A stretch of 64,000 nt of DNA from JAICTV01 sp035634055 (GTDB lineage Bacteria > Planctomycetota > Phycisphaerae > Tepidisphaerales > Tepidisphaeraceae): the NCBI GenBank assembly GCA_035634055.1, contig DASQDR010000225.1, positions 25,834 through 89,833 on the forward strand. The letters run 5' to 3'. The notes beneath the pieces were generated by a model. The model made no database searches. It worked only from the letters and a program-made list of their open reading frames with translations, and had not been told where the DNA came from. A program made the translations under genes and the position numbers. Shown here piece by piece: positions 16,433 through 28,755 of the stretch. Every line of letters begins with the position of its first letter. Position 1 is the stretch's first letter.

Positions 16433-17848
16433 CTACTTGGCTCCTCCGCCAGCGGCCCGAAGCGCCTTGATCCTCGCCTGGACATCGCGGTAGTTGAAGT
16501 TCAACTGTGCGACCTGGCTGTACGCCTTGATGGCCGTCGGGACGTCACCCTTGGCTTCGAGGGCGCGGCCGTACCAGTAGGTCATGTCGGTGGCCTTATT
16601 GTCGCCGCGGACCTGATACTGCTCGAGCACGCCGTGGAGGGTATCGACCGCTTCATCGGCGAATCCCGCCTCGAGGAACGCCCTGCCGAGAGCGACACCG
16701 GCGTCGAGGCGAAACTTGGGGTCCTGCCGGACCGCCTGGAAGAGCGGGATCGCCTCGTCGAACCGCCCGAGCCGGAACAGCCGGTCCGCCATCTGGTAGC
16801 GGAAGCTCGTTTCGGTCGGGTAGTTCTCCGCCCAGAGGGTGTATTCCTTGAGCTCTTCCTCGGCGCGCTCCTGGGCGAACTGCTTGTACTGCTGCTTGAG
16901 GTCCGCGTCGGCCGGGTTGGCGCGAACGGCGGTCACCAGGCCCCGCTCCATACGCTGGAGCTGGATCAGCTTGATCTCGCCGGCGCTCTTGCGCCAGCGG
17001 AACTGCCGGGTGCTGGCGAAGGCCTGCTCGAGCAGCTCGATGGCGCGGTTCTCGTAGTCGGGATCCTCAGTCTTGCGCAGGGTCTCGACGAACTTCATCA
17101 GCTTGCCGGGCTCGTTGGGCTCGGCGCGCCACTCGGCCTCGGCGTCGCGGAGCTGGCGGGCCATCGCGTCGACGGTGCGGATGTCCTTGTCCTTCTCCAG
17201 CAGCGCGTCCTGCTTGTCCTTGTCGCGCATCGAGTCGCGGAAGCTCTTGCCGGTCCCGTACTTGCCCTGCGACATGGTCTGCTGCGCGCCCAGGTCCTTC
17301 AGCTCCTTCTGAAGGTCCATGTCGTCGGGCTTCATCTTGGCGGCCCAGTTGCAGGCTTCGACCGCCTTGGGCCAATCGCCGAGGTTCTTGTAGATGTCCT
17401 TCAAGGTCATGAAGATCTTGAAGTCCGGGCTCTTGGGGTCGCTGATGTTCGCCTGGAGGGTCATCGGGCCGAAGAGCATGGCGGTGTCGTAGTACCCGCC
17501 GTTGAAGGCCGCCTGCGTGACCGAGAGCATGAGGTACTTGTCGCCCGGGTCGTAGGCGAGGAGCTTCTCGGCATTGATGAGGTTTTCCTTGTCCTCGCTC
17601 GAAGTCTTCTTCAGCTTCATCGCCTCGAACATGCCGAGCTTCTTGCCGCCCGACGCCTTGCGCTTCAGCGCCATGTCGCGTAGCGCCTGGTGCGCGTCGG
17701 TGTTCTCGGGGTCGATCGCCAGCCCCTGGAGGAAGAGCTCGATGGAGTAGTCGTAGTTGCCGGTGTCGGCGGCGCCCTTGGCGTAGTCGAAGAACTTCTG
17801 CGCCTTCTTCCGGTCCTCTTCGGGGATGTCGCGGTAGCCTTCTGCCAC
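16433..17848 (-). CDS. TPR-repeat protein, 471 residues
   Basis: A helical protein made of tetratricopeptide-like pairs: YDYSIELFLQGLAIDPENTDAH near residue 35, further units around MKPDDMDL, YENRAIELLEQAFASTRQFRW, RLFRLGRFDEAIPLFQAVRQDP and YWYGRALEAKGDVPTAIKAY. The centre (about residues 190-270) is charged and probably forms a long helix. There is no signal peptide or membrane segment, so it is likely cytoplasmic scaffolding. Its first 120 residues are paralogous to the small protein at 11181-11654. The start is ATG 17848. I know no function for the family. Confidence 0.8.
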   Translation of the reverse strand: MAEGYRDIPEEDRKKAQKFFDYAKGAADTGNYDYSIELFLQGLAIDPENTDAHQALRDMALKRKASGGKKLGMFEAMKLKKTSSEDKENLINAEKLLAYDPGDKYLMLSVTQAAFNGGYYDTAMLFGPMTLQANISDPKSPDFKIFMTLKDIYKNLGDWPKAVEACNWAAKMKPDDMDLQKELKDLGAQQTMSQGKYGTGKSFRDSMRDKDKQDALLEKDKDIRTVDAMARQLRDAEAEWRAEPNEPGKLMKFVETLRKTEDPDYENRAIELLEQAFASTRQFRWRKSAGEIKLIQLQRMERGLVTAVRANPADADLKQQYKQFAQERAEEELKEYTLWAENYPTETSFRYQMADRLFRLGRFDEAIPLFQAVRQDPKFRLDAGVALGRAFLEAGFADEAVDTLHGVLEQYQVRGDNKATDMTYWYGRALEAKGDVPTAIKAYSQVAQLNFNYRDVQARIKALRAAGGGAK

Positions 17849-17967
17849 TGAGGTTGTTCCTAATCTCTCTCTCGCGGAATGGAGGTCTCGGGGAGGCCGC
17901 GCGACGGACGGTGTCCCCGGCGGGCGCGGGAGCGGCCCCGCCGCCGGTCGAATCTAATGCCAACTTG

Positions 17968-17996
17968 TTGAACGTGTCAACAAACTCGCTTACCGT
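17968..17996 (+). promoter_or_regulatory. Putative promoter of def-fmt
   Basis: TTGAAC and TACCGT are spaced by 17 bp, about 50 bp before the deformylase ATG. The -35 sits in a small inverted repeat (GTTGAACGTGTCAAC). Confidence 0.4.
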
Positions 17997-18048
17997 TGGC
18001 AGTTACGACGCCGTCCCCACATTCTTGCTCCAGCGCGACTTACGGGCG

Positions 18049-18594
18049 ATGTACGAAGACCTCCAGATCATCAACTACCCAGACCCCCGCCTCCGCAAGG
18101 TCAGCCTGCCGGTGGAAACCTTCGACGACGCCCTGAAGGCCCTTGTCGCCCGCATGTTCCAGCTGATGCGCGAGCACCGCGGCGTGGGGCTGGCGGCGCC
18201 GCAGGTCGGGCAGAACATCCGCCTGTTCGTGATGAACCACAGCGGCGACCCGCAGGACGACCGCGTGTACATCAACCCGGAACTCACCGACGCCGAGGGC
18301 GCCGAGGAGGGCGAGGAAGGCTGCCTGAGCCTGCCCGGCATCAACGCCAAGATCGTGCGAGATAAGAAGCTCCGCATCCGCGCGAAGGGCCTCGACGGCC
18401 ACGAGATCGACCAGGTCGAGACCGGCTATCTCGCCCGCGTCTGGCAGCATGAGACCGACCACCTCAACGGCACCCTCATCACCGACCGCATGGGGGCGGT
18501 CGCCAAGATGGTTGCGCGGAAGAAGCTGATCGAACTTGAAGAAGCCTTCGCGTCTGCGCAAGGAAGAACCAAACCGGACAAGAAGCGGATGTGA
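18049..18594 (+). CDS. def: Peptide deformylase
   Basis: 181 residues. All three deformylase motifs are present: GVGLAAPQVG (45-54), EGCLSLPG with the metal ligand C92, and QHETDHLNG with ligands H134 and H138 and catalytic E135. It removes the formyl group from new N-terminal methionines. ATG 18049 gives the usual family length; the open frame continues 65 codons upstream through the probable promoter and is not part of the protein. fmt follows at a distance of about 100 bases on the same strand, the common def-fmt order. Confidence 0.95.
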   Translation: MYEDLQIINYPDPRLRKVSLPVETFDDALKALVARMFQLMREHRGVGLAAPQVGQNIRLFVMNHSGDPQDDRVYINPELTDAEGAEEGEEGCLSLPGINAKIVRDKKLRIRAKGLDGHEIDQVETGYLARVWQHETDHLNGTLITDRMGAVAKMVARKKLIELEEAFASAQGRTKPDKKRM

Positions 18595-18697
18595 CGAGCG
18601 CGCCTTTGGTGAAATGCCGGCGCGTCCGCCCTCTCGTTGCTGGCAGGTCAATGCCCGCGTCAACCGCAGCCCGCGGCCCACACGACACGCTCCCTGC

Positions 18698-19633
18698 ATG
18701 TCCCCTCTCCGCATCATCTTCTCAGGCAGCGGCGAGTTTGGCATTCCGACGCTGACCGCGCTGCTCGATGCCGGTCACGAGGTCGTGCGGGTGATCAGCC
18801 AACCCGACCGCCCCGCCGGTCGCGGGCGAACGCTCACGCCAACCCCCATCGCGGCGCTGGCGGCAGCGGGGAGCCTCCCGCTGCTGACGACGTCGAACAT
18901 CAACGCCGAGCAACTCCCCCCCGCCGACGCGATGGTCGTCATCGCCTTTGGGCAGAAGATCGGTGAGCCGGCCGTCCGGCACGCCCGGCTCGGCAGCATC
19001 AACCTGCACGCGTCGCTGCTGCCGAAGTACCGCGGGGCCGCCCCGATCAACTGGGCGATCATCCGCGGAGAGCGGGTGACCGGGAACTCGGTCATCCGCC
19101 TGGCCAACCGCATGGACGCCGGCGCGGTCCTCGGGCAGTCGCGGCTGGAGATCGGCGAACTGGAGACGGCCGGCGAGGTGCACGATCGCCTCTCCGTCGA
19201 CGGCGCGCCGCTGGTCCTGCGCGTGCTCGACGAACTGTCGCGCGGCGTAGCGGTCGAAACGCCGCAGGACGAGTCGCAGGCGACGCTCGCGCCCAAGCTT
19301 TCGCGCGAGCAGTCGAAGCTCGACTTCGCCCGCCCCGCCGCCGACATCGCCAGCCAGGTGCGCGGCATGTACCCGTGGCCCAGCTGCCGCGTGAAGGTGA
19401 CGGACGACGCGGGCGAAGACCTCGGCCGCGCCACCCTTGTCCGCTGCCGCGCCACAACGGGTGCCGGCAGCGCCCCGGGCGTGATCTCCGAGTCCGGCCA
19501 CATCGGCGCCGCCAGCGGGCAGGCGATCGAGGTCGTGGAAATTCAGCCCGAGGGGAAGCGGCCGATGCCACTGATCGCCTACCGCAACGGCCACCGTTGG
19601 AACGCGGGCCTGCGCGTCGAGTCGATCGCCTGA
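18698..19633 (+). CDS. fmt: Methionyl-tRNA formyltransferase
   Basis: 311 residues. SGSGEFGIPTLTALL at the start, the GRTLTPTPI loop and the catalytic INLHASLLPKYRGAAPINWAI segment identify the N-terminal formyltransferase domain. VRGMYPWPSC and the C-terminal strand-rich part are the tRNA-binding end. It formylates initiator Met-tRNA with 10-formyl-tetrahydrofolate, complementing the deformylase encoded just upstream. ATG 18698 is chosen because the motif-bearing sequence starts there, although the frame is open upstream to 18536. Confidence 0.95.
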   Translation: MSPLRIIFSGSGEFGIPTLTALLDAGHEVVRVISQPDRPAGRGRTLTPTPIAALAAAGSLPLLTTSNINAEQLPPADAMVVIAFGQKIGEPAVRHARLGSINLHASLLPKYRGAAPINWAIIRGERVTGNSVIRLANRMDAGAVLGQSRLEIGELETAGEVHDRLSVDGAPLVLRVLDELSRGVAVETPQDESQATLAPKLSREQSKLDFARPAADIASQVRGMYPWPSCRVKVTDDAGEDLGRATLVRCRATTGAGSAPGVISESGHIGAASGQAIEVVEIQPEGKRPMPLIAYRNGHRWNAGLRVESIA

Positions 19634-19687
19634 CTCCCCCGTCTTCGCGCCCCCGGCATTGGCGCAAGTCGCGCAGCAGACTGATCG

Positions 19688-19717
19688 TTGACACGTTTTC
19701 GCCGGCAGGGCTACACT
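19688..19717 (+). promoter_or_regulatory. Sigma-70 type promoter
   Basis: TTGACA and TACACT are spaced by 18 bp, about 95 bp upstream of the GTG at 19816. It is the best consensus match noted in the window. Confidence 0.6.
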
Positions 19718-19815
19718 TCGTTCAGGGCCGCTCCGCACGCCGGGCCGCCGCCGGCTGGACATCTCGAAGCATTGAGATCAAGCGTTGGGTTCGCATTCAC
19801 CCTCCCGAGGTGCAC

Positions 19816-20823
19816 GTGGAAAACCGGAACAATGATGCGCCCTCCCTGGCGTTCCTCTACCCAATCCTGCTGGCAGCGATCGCGGTGCCGGCGCTGGGGG
19901 TAGGGATCTACCTGGCGGCCACCGGGCGCGGGTGGGCGATGCTCGCCGCCGGCTGCGGGTGCACGGTCGCCGTCGCCGCCGCCTGGCCGATCCTGCTCGC
20001 CATGGAGCGGTCGCGCGCGTCGAACCAGAAGTGCATCGGCGACTTCGTTGGGCCGTTCAACGAGCGCATGCAGCAGATGAGCGTCCTGCTCAACACGATC
20101 AGCGAGCAGCAGCTCATCAGCGACCGCACCAAGCAGGTCGCCTACCGAAACCGCGACCGCGAGACCCTCCGCCGCGCGATCCACGAGGAGATCAACGAGA
20201 AGGACTGGGAGGCCGCCCTCAACCTTGCCAACGACATGGAGGAAGTGTTCGGCTACAAGCAGGAGGCCGACCGCTTCCGCCACGACGTCGAGCAGAAGCG
20301 GCACGGCGAGCTGCGCAAGTTGATCAACGAGGGCCTGGCGGTGATCGACCGTCACGTCCGCGCCGAGCGCTGGCAGGACGCGCTGGCCGAGGCGCACAAG
20401 ATCAGCCAGCAGTACCCCGGCGACGAGCAGGCGCACAACCTCCCGCAGACCGTCGAGGAGCGCCGCGTCGCGCACAAGCGGCAGCTCCAGCAGAGCTTCG
20501 ACGACGCCGTCGCGCGCCACGACATCGATGGCGGCATCGAGATCCTCCGCCGCCTCGACCCCTACCTCACCCCGCAGGAGGCCGAGACCATGCAGGAGGC
20601 GGCGCGCAACCTGTTCAAGGAAAAGCTCAACAGCCTCAGAACGCAGATCACGCTGGCGGTCCAGGACCACGACTGGGCGCGCGCGATCCGGCTTGGCGAC
20701 GAGATCACCCGAGACTTTCCCAATACCCGCGCCGCCCAGGAAGTGCGAGAGATGATGCCGGCGCTGCGAGAGCGGCAGAACAACGCCTCGGCCGGCGCGG
20801 AGGCCGAGGCGCAGCCTGCGTGA
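19816..20823 (+). CDS. Membrane protein with long helical TPR-like cytoplasmic domain
   Basis: 335 residues from a GTG start with GAGG 5 bases ahead. Two hydrophobic segments (LAFLYPILLAAIAVPALGVG and WAMLAAGCGCTVAVAAAWPI) come first. They are followed by about 260 mostly helical residues in repeated helix pairs with the pattern 'W-x-x-A-L/I-x-L-A/G-x-E/D-I' (DWEAALNLANDMEEVFGYKQE, RWQDALAEAHKISQQYPGD, DWARAIRLGDEITRDFPNT), i.e. degenerate TPRs. It is probably an inner-membrane-anchored scaffold. It has its own strong promoter. No function is known to me. The stop codon is followed at once by repeat copy C. Confidence 0.75.
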   Translation: MENRNNDAPSLAFLYPILLAAIAVPALGVGIYLAATGRGWAMLAAGCGCTVAVAAAWPILLAMERSRASNQKCIGDFVGPFNERMQQMSVLLNTISEQQLISDRTKQVAYRNRDRETLRRAIHEEINEKDWEAALNLANDMEEVFGYKQEADRFRHDVEQKRHGELRKLINEGLAVIDRHVRAERWQDALAEAHKISQQYPGDEQAHNLPQTVEERRVAHKRQLQQSFDDAVARHDIDGGIEILRRLDPYLTPQEAETMQEAARNLFKEKLNSLRTQITLAVQDHDWARAIRLGDEITRDFPNTRAAQEVREMMPALRERQNNASAGAEAEAQPA

Positions 20824-20835
20824 CCCGCTGCGCGC

Positions 20836-20968
20836 GGAAGCACGAAGGAAGAAAGCACGAAATCCGGAACAATTCTCAAGCCAGAACAGAAAATGGCCCC
20901 GGTTGGCTAGCGACGCTCGGTGTCATTTCCAATTCGTGATTTCTGATTTGTCTCGTGCTTCGCGCCTA
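20836..20968 (+). repeat. AAGCACGAA intergenic repeat, copy C (inverted pair)
   Basis: It contains GAAAGCACGAAATCCGGAAC and, about 60 bases on, the reverse complement of GAAGCACGAGACAAATCAGAAATCACGAATTGG (in parts). The right-hand half overlaps the 3' end of the lipoprotein gene that ends at 20923. Confidence 0.65.
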
Positions 20969-22320
20969 GGGTTTTGAATTTCAACCGCTGGCTTCTGCGC
21001 TCCTTCTGCCGGCTGAACGCCCAGCAGCTTCGCCACCATCGGGTGGATTTGCAGCGCGTCCATCGATCCCAGATCTTGTGCGCCCGCGGGCTCCGGGTGC
21101 TGCCACAGCGCCAGGAAGCCGAGCATCTCCGGGCACTCGGCCGGGATGTAGCCGTGCGCGCCGCGGTTGACGCCGGGGAACTTGTCGGCGGGGGCGGTGG
21201 CGGCGGGGGATCGGCCGTTGAACGCGTGGCCCGGCTTCAGCATCACCACGATTTCGCCCACGCGCGTCGGGTGGTTCATGCCCCATTCGGGCGGAAGCGC
21301 CTCGCGCTCGTACGCCTTGGCGAAGTCCCACCGCGCCAGGTCCTTCAACAGTTGCGCTTTCAGCGCCGCCCGCGCGTCGGGCGGCACCTTGCCGAGGTGG
21401 ACGATCGCTGTCCCACCGCCGGTCAGCACGCGCACCTCCTGCGGCAGCGGCGCGGACAGGAGCTTCTTGAAGTTCACGATTGTGCGGATGCGGGCCATCC
21501 CGTGGTCGGTCGTGACCAGGATGTACAGCCGGTCCGCCGGCGACATCTTCTCGCGGAACACGGCCCGCGCATCATCGAGGAACTTGCCGAGCAGCGCGTC
21601 GGTCTCCGCCAGCTTCGCCTCGACCTCGCGCGAGTCGGGCCCGAAGGTGTGCCCGGTCGCGTCGGTCCCCTTCACGTAGCCCATGATGAGCCGGAGCGGC
21701 TCGGCGCCGGCGTCGTTCCGCCAGGTGTCGATTAGGGTTTGCAGGCGATGCGCGTCGGTCGGCGCATTGTCGAACGTCGGCAGGAAGTAATCCGCCCGAG
21801 TTTCACCCGCCTGCGCCTGCGACAGCGGCCAATCATGAACCAGCGTGCGAACGCCCTGCCGCTTGGCCGTCAGCCAGATCGGCTCGGCCTGGAGCAGCGA
21901 CGCCAGGGCCGGGTAGTCGTAGAGCTTGTCGTCAGCCGAGTGGTAGAACGAGTTGCCCGGCACGCCATGCCCGGCGACCGGAACGCCGGTCGCGAGCGAC
22001 ACGTGCGATGGGAAGGTGAGTGACGGAACCGTCGGGACGAGTTCCTTCGAGAACGCGCCTTCGCGCATGAGCTTGTGCAGCGTCGGCGTGCTGGCGCGGT
22101 CGACGTAATCGGGCCGCAGGCCGTCCACGCTGATCCAGACGACCACCGCCCGCCCCGCCGGTGCGGCAGCCGACGCGCCGCCGCCTCGCGCGGCCGACTT
22201 CGTCGCCGCGCCGTCGCGCCGCCCCATCGGGGACGACCCGTCGCGGCGGCAGCCGCACGCGAGGGCCAGGAAGCACAAGAGCAGCACGACCCCGCCAAAT
22301 CGAGCCCATCTCATTTTCAT
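20923..22320 (-). CDS. Type I phosphodiesterase/nucleotide pyrophosphatase-like lipoprotein
   Basis: 465 residues from ATG 22320. A lipoprotein signal peptide (GGVVLLLCFLALAC, lipobox cysteine C22) precedes an alkaline-phosphatase-superfamily domain: VVWISVDGLRPDYVDRAS with the first metal Asp, VPTVPSLTFPSHVSLATG with the Thr nucleophile, VTTDHGMA near the C-terminal metal site, and PGNSFYH. It should hydrolyse phosphodiester or pyrophosphate bonds of an extracellular or periplasmic substrate. The last 15 or so residues (RREARDKSEITNW) are read from the intergenic repeat and are not conserved protein. The gene is divergent from the FAD enzyme with only 24 bases between start codons. Confidence 0.88.
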   Translation of the reverse strand: MKMRWARFGGVVLLLCFLALACGCRRDGSSPMGRRDGAATKSAARGGGASAAAPAGRAVVVWISVDGLRPDYVDRASTPTLHKLMREGAFSKELVPTVPSLTFPSHVSLATGVPVAGHGVPGNSFYHSADDKLYDYPALASLLQAEPIWLTAKRQGVRTLVHDWPLSQAQAGETRADYFLPTFDNAPTDAHRLQTLIDTWRNDAGAEPLRLIMGYVKGTDATGHTFGPDSREVEAKLAETDALLGKFLDDARAVFREKMSPADRLYILVTTDHGMARIRTIVNFKKLLSAPLPQEVRVLTGGGTAIVHLGKVPPDARAALKAQLLKDLARWDFAKAYEREALPPEWGMNHPTRVGEIVVMLKPGHAFNGRSPAATAPADKFPGVNRGAHGYIPAECPEMLGFLALWQHPEPAGAQDLGSMDALQIHPMVAKLLGVQPAEGAQKPAVEIQNPRREARDKSEITNWK

Positions 22321-22332
22321 GTCGGGCGAGTC

Positions 22333-22338
22333 TAAGAT
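22333..22338 (+). promoter_or_regulatory. Putative -10 box giving a leaderless mRNA
   Basis: TAAGAT ends 6 bases before the ATG of the FAD enzyme at 22345, so transcription would begin at or near the start codon. No good -35 is seen in the 24-base gap or the neighbouring coding sequence. Confidence 0.3.
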
Positions 22339-22344
22339 TCGGCG

Positions 22345-23451
22345 ATGCTTGATGCCACGATCATCGGCGCCGGCCCGGCCGGCTGCGTCGCTGCCATCCT
22401 GCTCGCGCGGCGCGGGCGGCGCGTCGCGCTGGTCGAGCAGCAGCGCTTCCCCCGCGACAAGGTGTGCGGAGAGTGCTTGAGCAGCCTCGGAATCGAAGTG
22501 CTGGAACGCCTGGCGCTGCGGGAAGCCATCGCGCTCCACCGTCCGACGCGCCTGGCGCGCACCGCGCTGGTTGCCCCCAGCGGAACCGCCGCGACGATCG
22601 ATCTACCCCGGGCGATGTGGGGGATCTCGCGGGCGGCGCTCGATACCGCGCTACTGGAGGTTGCGAAGGAATCAGGGGCGCAGCTCGTCCAGCCAGGGCG
22701 CTGCGAGTCGATCGACGCCGAAACCCGCACGGTCGCCGTTCGCCACCTGGCGACGAACGAGACAATCACGATCGAGTCGCGCGCAATCCTGCTTGCCGAT
22801 GGCAAGGCCGCTTGCGGCGCAGCGCGCCCCGCCGCAACGTCCGACCTGGGCATCAAGGCGCACTTCGCTGACGTGGACGATGCGCCAGACACGATCTCGC
22901 TCTTCGGCCTCCGCGGTCACTATGTCGGCCTGGCCGCCATTGAGGGACTGCGCTGGAACGTCGCGATGAGCGTCCCCGCGGCGCGCGTCAAGCGCTTTGG
23001 CGGCGACCTGAACGCGCTCTTCCAGCAGTGCGTCAGCGAAAACGCCGGGCTCGCGCACCGGTTCCGCGCCGCCCGGCGCATCACCGATTGGCTCGCATCG
23101 CCGCTGCCGCGCTTCCCGGTGGCTCGCGCCGGCGCATGTCTGGCGAACGTGGTTACCTTGGGCAACGCCGCTGCCGCGCTGGAGCCGATCGGGGGCGAAG
23201 GAATGGGCTTGGCGATGCGCAGCGCCGAGCTGGCGGCCGAGGCGGTGGACGCGGCGCTGACGGGCGATCGGCCGGTGGATCAGGAAACGCTTCGCAACGC
23301 GTACGACGCCCTCTGGCGCCGCCGCCGGGTCGCCGCCCGCGCCGCGGCGGTGCTGATGTCCTCGCCGAGGATCGCGAGGGTGACGGTCGCGGTGCTGCGC
23401 TGGAACGGATCGCTCGCCCTGCCGGCGCTAGCGCCGCTGGGAAAGCTGTGA
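22345..23451 (+). CDS. FAD-dependent oxidoreductase (geranylgeranyl reductase/halogenase-like)
   Basis: 368 residues with a Rossmann FAD-binding start (IIGAGPAGCVAAILLARRGRRVALVE), FPRDKVCGECLS typical of the geranylgeranyl-reductase and tryptophan-halogenase group, and the second FAD-binding motif GNAAAALEPIGGEGMGLAMRSAEL. There is no lysine in a WxWxIP halogenase motif, so reductase or hydroxylase activity on a lipid or polyketide is more likely than halogenation. The KAS gene at 11745 is too far away to be considered a partner. The specific substrate is unknown. Confidence 0.85.
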   Translation: MLDATIIGAGPAGCVAAILLARRGRRVALVEQQRFPRDKVCGECLSSLGIEVLERLALREAIALHRPTRLARTALVAPSGTAATIDLPRAMWGISRAALDTALLEVAKESGAQLVQPGRCESIDAETRTVAVRHLATNETITIESRAILLADGKAACGAARPAATSDLGIKAHFADVDDAPDTISLFGLRGHYVGLAAIEGLRWNVAMSVPAARVKRFGGDLNALFQQCVSENAGLAHRFRAARRITDWLASPLPRFPVARAGACLANVVTLGNAAAALEPIGGEGMGLAMRSAELAAEAVDAALTGDRPVDQETLRNAYDALWRRRRVAARAAAVLMSSPRIARVTVAVLRWNGSLALPALAPLGKL

Positions 23452-23580
23452 CCAGCCTCTTGGGGGGCAATAGCGCGCCGCGGCGGGGCCGATCGAAGGT
23501 TGATCAGGCCGTCAAACCCACGTGACGGCCACGTGACGGCGACCGCGTGAAGCAGCCAGCGTGAAGTGGCGAGGTCGGCC

Positions 23581-27390
<3,810 letters not shown>

Positions 27391-27633
27391 AAGTGCGGGA
27401 ATCTTAGCGCCGTCACCGGCGAGGGTAAAGCGGCGACGGACGGCCACGGTGAGGAACCGTGCCAGGCGCACGGCAGTCCGATAATCCTGCGACCGCTCAC
27501 GCTGATCGTGCCGCTGAGTGAAGTCTCGCCCCCACCTGTCCGACTGAGGAAGTGGAGGGCAGCACGGCCGTCAGCCCGCACCGGGTGCGAGGCGGGTTGT
27601 GCGGCGCTCTCCGCGCGTCGAGAGGGTCGTGGG

Positions 27634-28614
27634 ATGAGCGCCGCCATCACGTCAGCCGTGCAACTCGAAAGCATCGCGGTCTCCACGACCGCGCCGATCG
27701 TGCCCGCCGAGACCGTCCGCGCCGCGCCGCCGCCGCCGCCTCTGGTTGCCGCGGCGCCGGCGGTGGAGTCTGCCCTCGATGCCGTGCAGCGCGAGCTGGA
27801 CGGGCTGCGTTCCGAGTTGGAAACCCTCCGCCGGCGCGACGACTCGCTGCGCTACTACGCCCATCGCCTGGACGAGGAGCTTCGCCTGGCCGCGCGACTT
27901 CAGCAGGACTTTTTGCCCAAGTCGCTGCCGAAGGTCGGCCCGGTCCGCTTCCACACCCTCTTCCGCCCCGCCGGCCACGTCAGCGGCGACCTCTATGACG
28001 TGATGCGGCTGGACGAGGGGCACGTCGGGTTCTACATGGCCGACGCCGTCGGGCACGGCATGCCCGCCGCCCTGCTCACGATGTTCCTGAAGCAGGCGCT
28101 AGTGACGAAGGAAATCTCGGCGGCGGGCTACCGCCTGCTCGAGCCCGCGCAAACGATGGCCCGGCTCAACGATGCGCTGGTCGGGCAGAAGCTCTCGCAC
28201 GCGACGTTCGCCACCGCCCTGTACGGCCACGTCGACGCGCGCTTGCTGCAACTGACGTTCGCCCGCGGCGGGCACCCGGAGCCGCTGCTCCTCACCGCCG
28301 CCGGCGACCTGCGCGTGCTGGAGGCGGACGGATCGCTGCTGGGCATCTTCCCGGACGAGACGTTCGCTCAGGCGACCGTGCAGCTCGCGCCGGGCGATCG
28401 CGTCTTCCTCTACAGCGATGGCATCGAGCTGATCTGCTCCCCGGGCGACACGCCCGACGCGCAGCGCTGGCGCGATGAGCTGAAGCGCCGCGCCGGCCAG
28501 GCGACGGACGAGATCCTGGCCGACTTCGGCGCAGAGGCGGCCCGCGTCGCCGCCGATGACGCCGGCCGGCCGCGGCGCGACGACCTCACGGTAATCGTGA
28601 TCGAAGTGGCCTGA
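27634..28614 (+). CDS. SpoIIE/PP2C-type serine/threonine phosphatase
   Basis: 326 residues. A Pro/Ala-rich N-terminus and a coiled-coil (ALDAVQRELDGLRSELETLRRR, about 50-75) precede a PP2C phosphatase of the RsbU/SpoIIE class: FRPAGHVSGDLYDVMRL with the metal Asp residues, GFYMADAVGHGMPAALLT, TFARGGHPEPLLL, LFLYSDGIE-type VFLYSDGIELICS and RRDDLTVIVIEV at the end. It dephosphorylates Ser/Thr proteins, typically anti-anti-sigma factors; no such partner is adjacent. The gene is divergent from mfd. ATG 27634 begins the recognisable protein; the frame is open far upstream only because it lies antisense to mfd. Confidence 0.9.
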   Translation: MSAAITSAVQLESIAVSTTAPIVPAETVRAAPPPPPLVAAAPAVESALDAVQRELDGLRSELETLRRRDDSLRYYAHRLDEELRLAARLQQDFLPKSLPKVGPVRFHTLFRPAGHVSGDLYDVMRLDEGHVGFYMADAVGHGMPAALLTMFLKQALVTKEISAAGYRLLEPAQTMARLNDALVGQKLSHATFATALYGHVDARLLQLTFARGGHPEPLLLTAAGDLRVLEADGSLLGIFPDETFAQATVQLAPGDRVFLYSDGIELICSPGDTPDAQRWRDELKRRAGQATDEILADFGAEAARVAADDAGRPRRDDLTVIVIEVA

Positions 28615-28676
28615 CCCGCACCCGCTCCTCCCGCGCGCGTGAATCCACGCCCCGCCACGCGCGGCAATGCGCCGGC

Positions 28677-28704
28677 TTGACCCCCCTCCCGTCCGCACTA
28701 AGCT
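28677..28704 (+). promoter_or_regulatory. Putative fabI promoter
   Basis: TTGACC and TAAGCT are spaced by 16 bp, about 50 bp before the fabI ATG. Confidence 0.45.
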
Positions 28705-28755
28705 ACGCGGCTCGACACCACCGGATTTGGATCGCGTACGACCGAGGAGAGCGCA

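Noticed and set aside
16279..16470. 63-codon plus-strand frame before the TPR gene
   Set aside because: It consists almost entirely of the AAGCACGAA repeat and has no protein features.
23452..23580. Repeated CGTGACGGCCACGTGACGGC near the end of the FAD gene
   Set aside because: Two short direct words only; no hairpin with a T-run and no copies elsewhere noticed, so not called as a terminator or repeat family.
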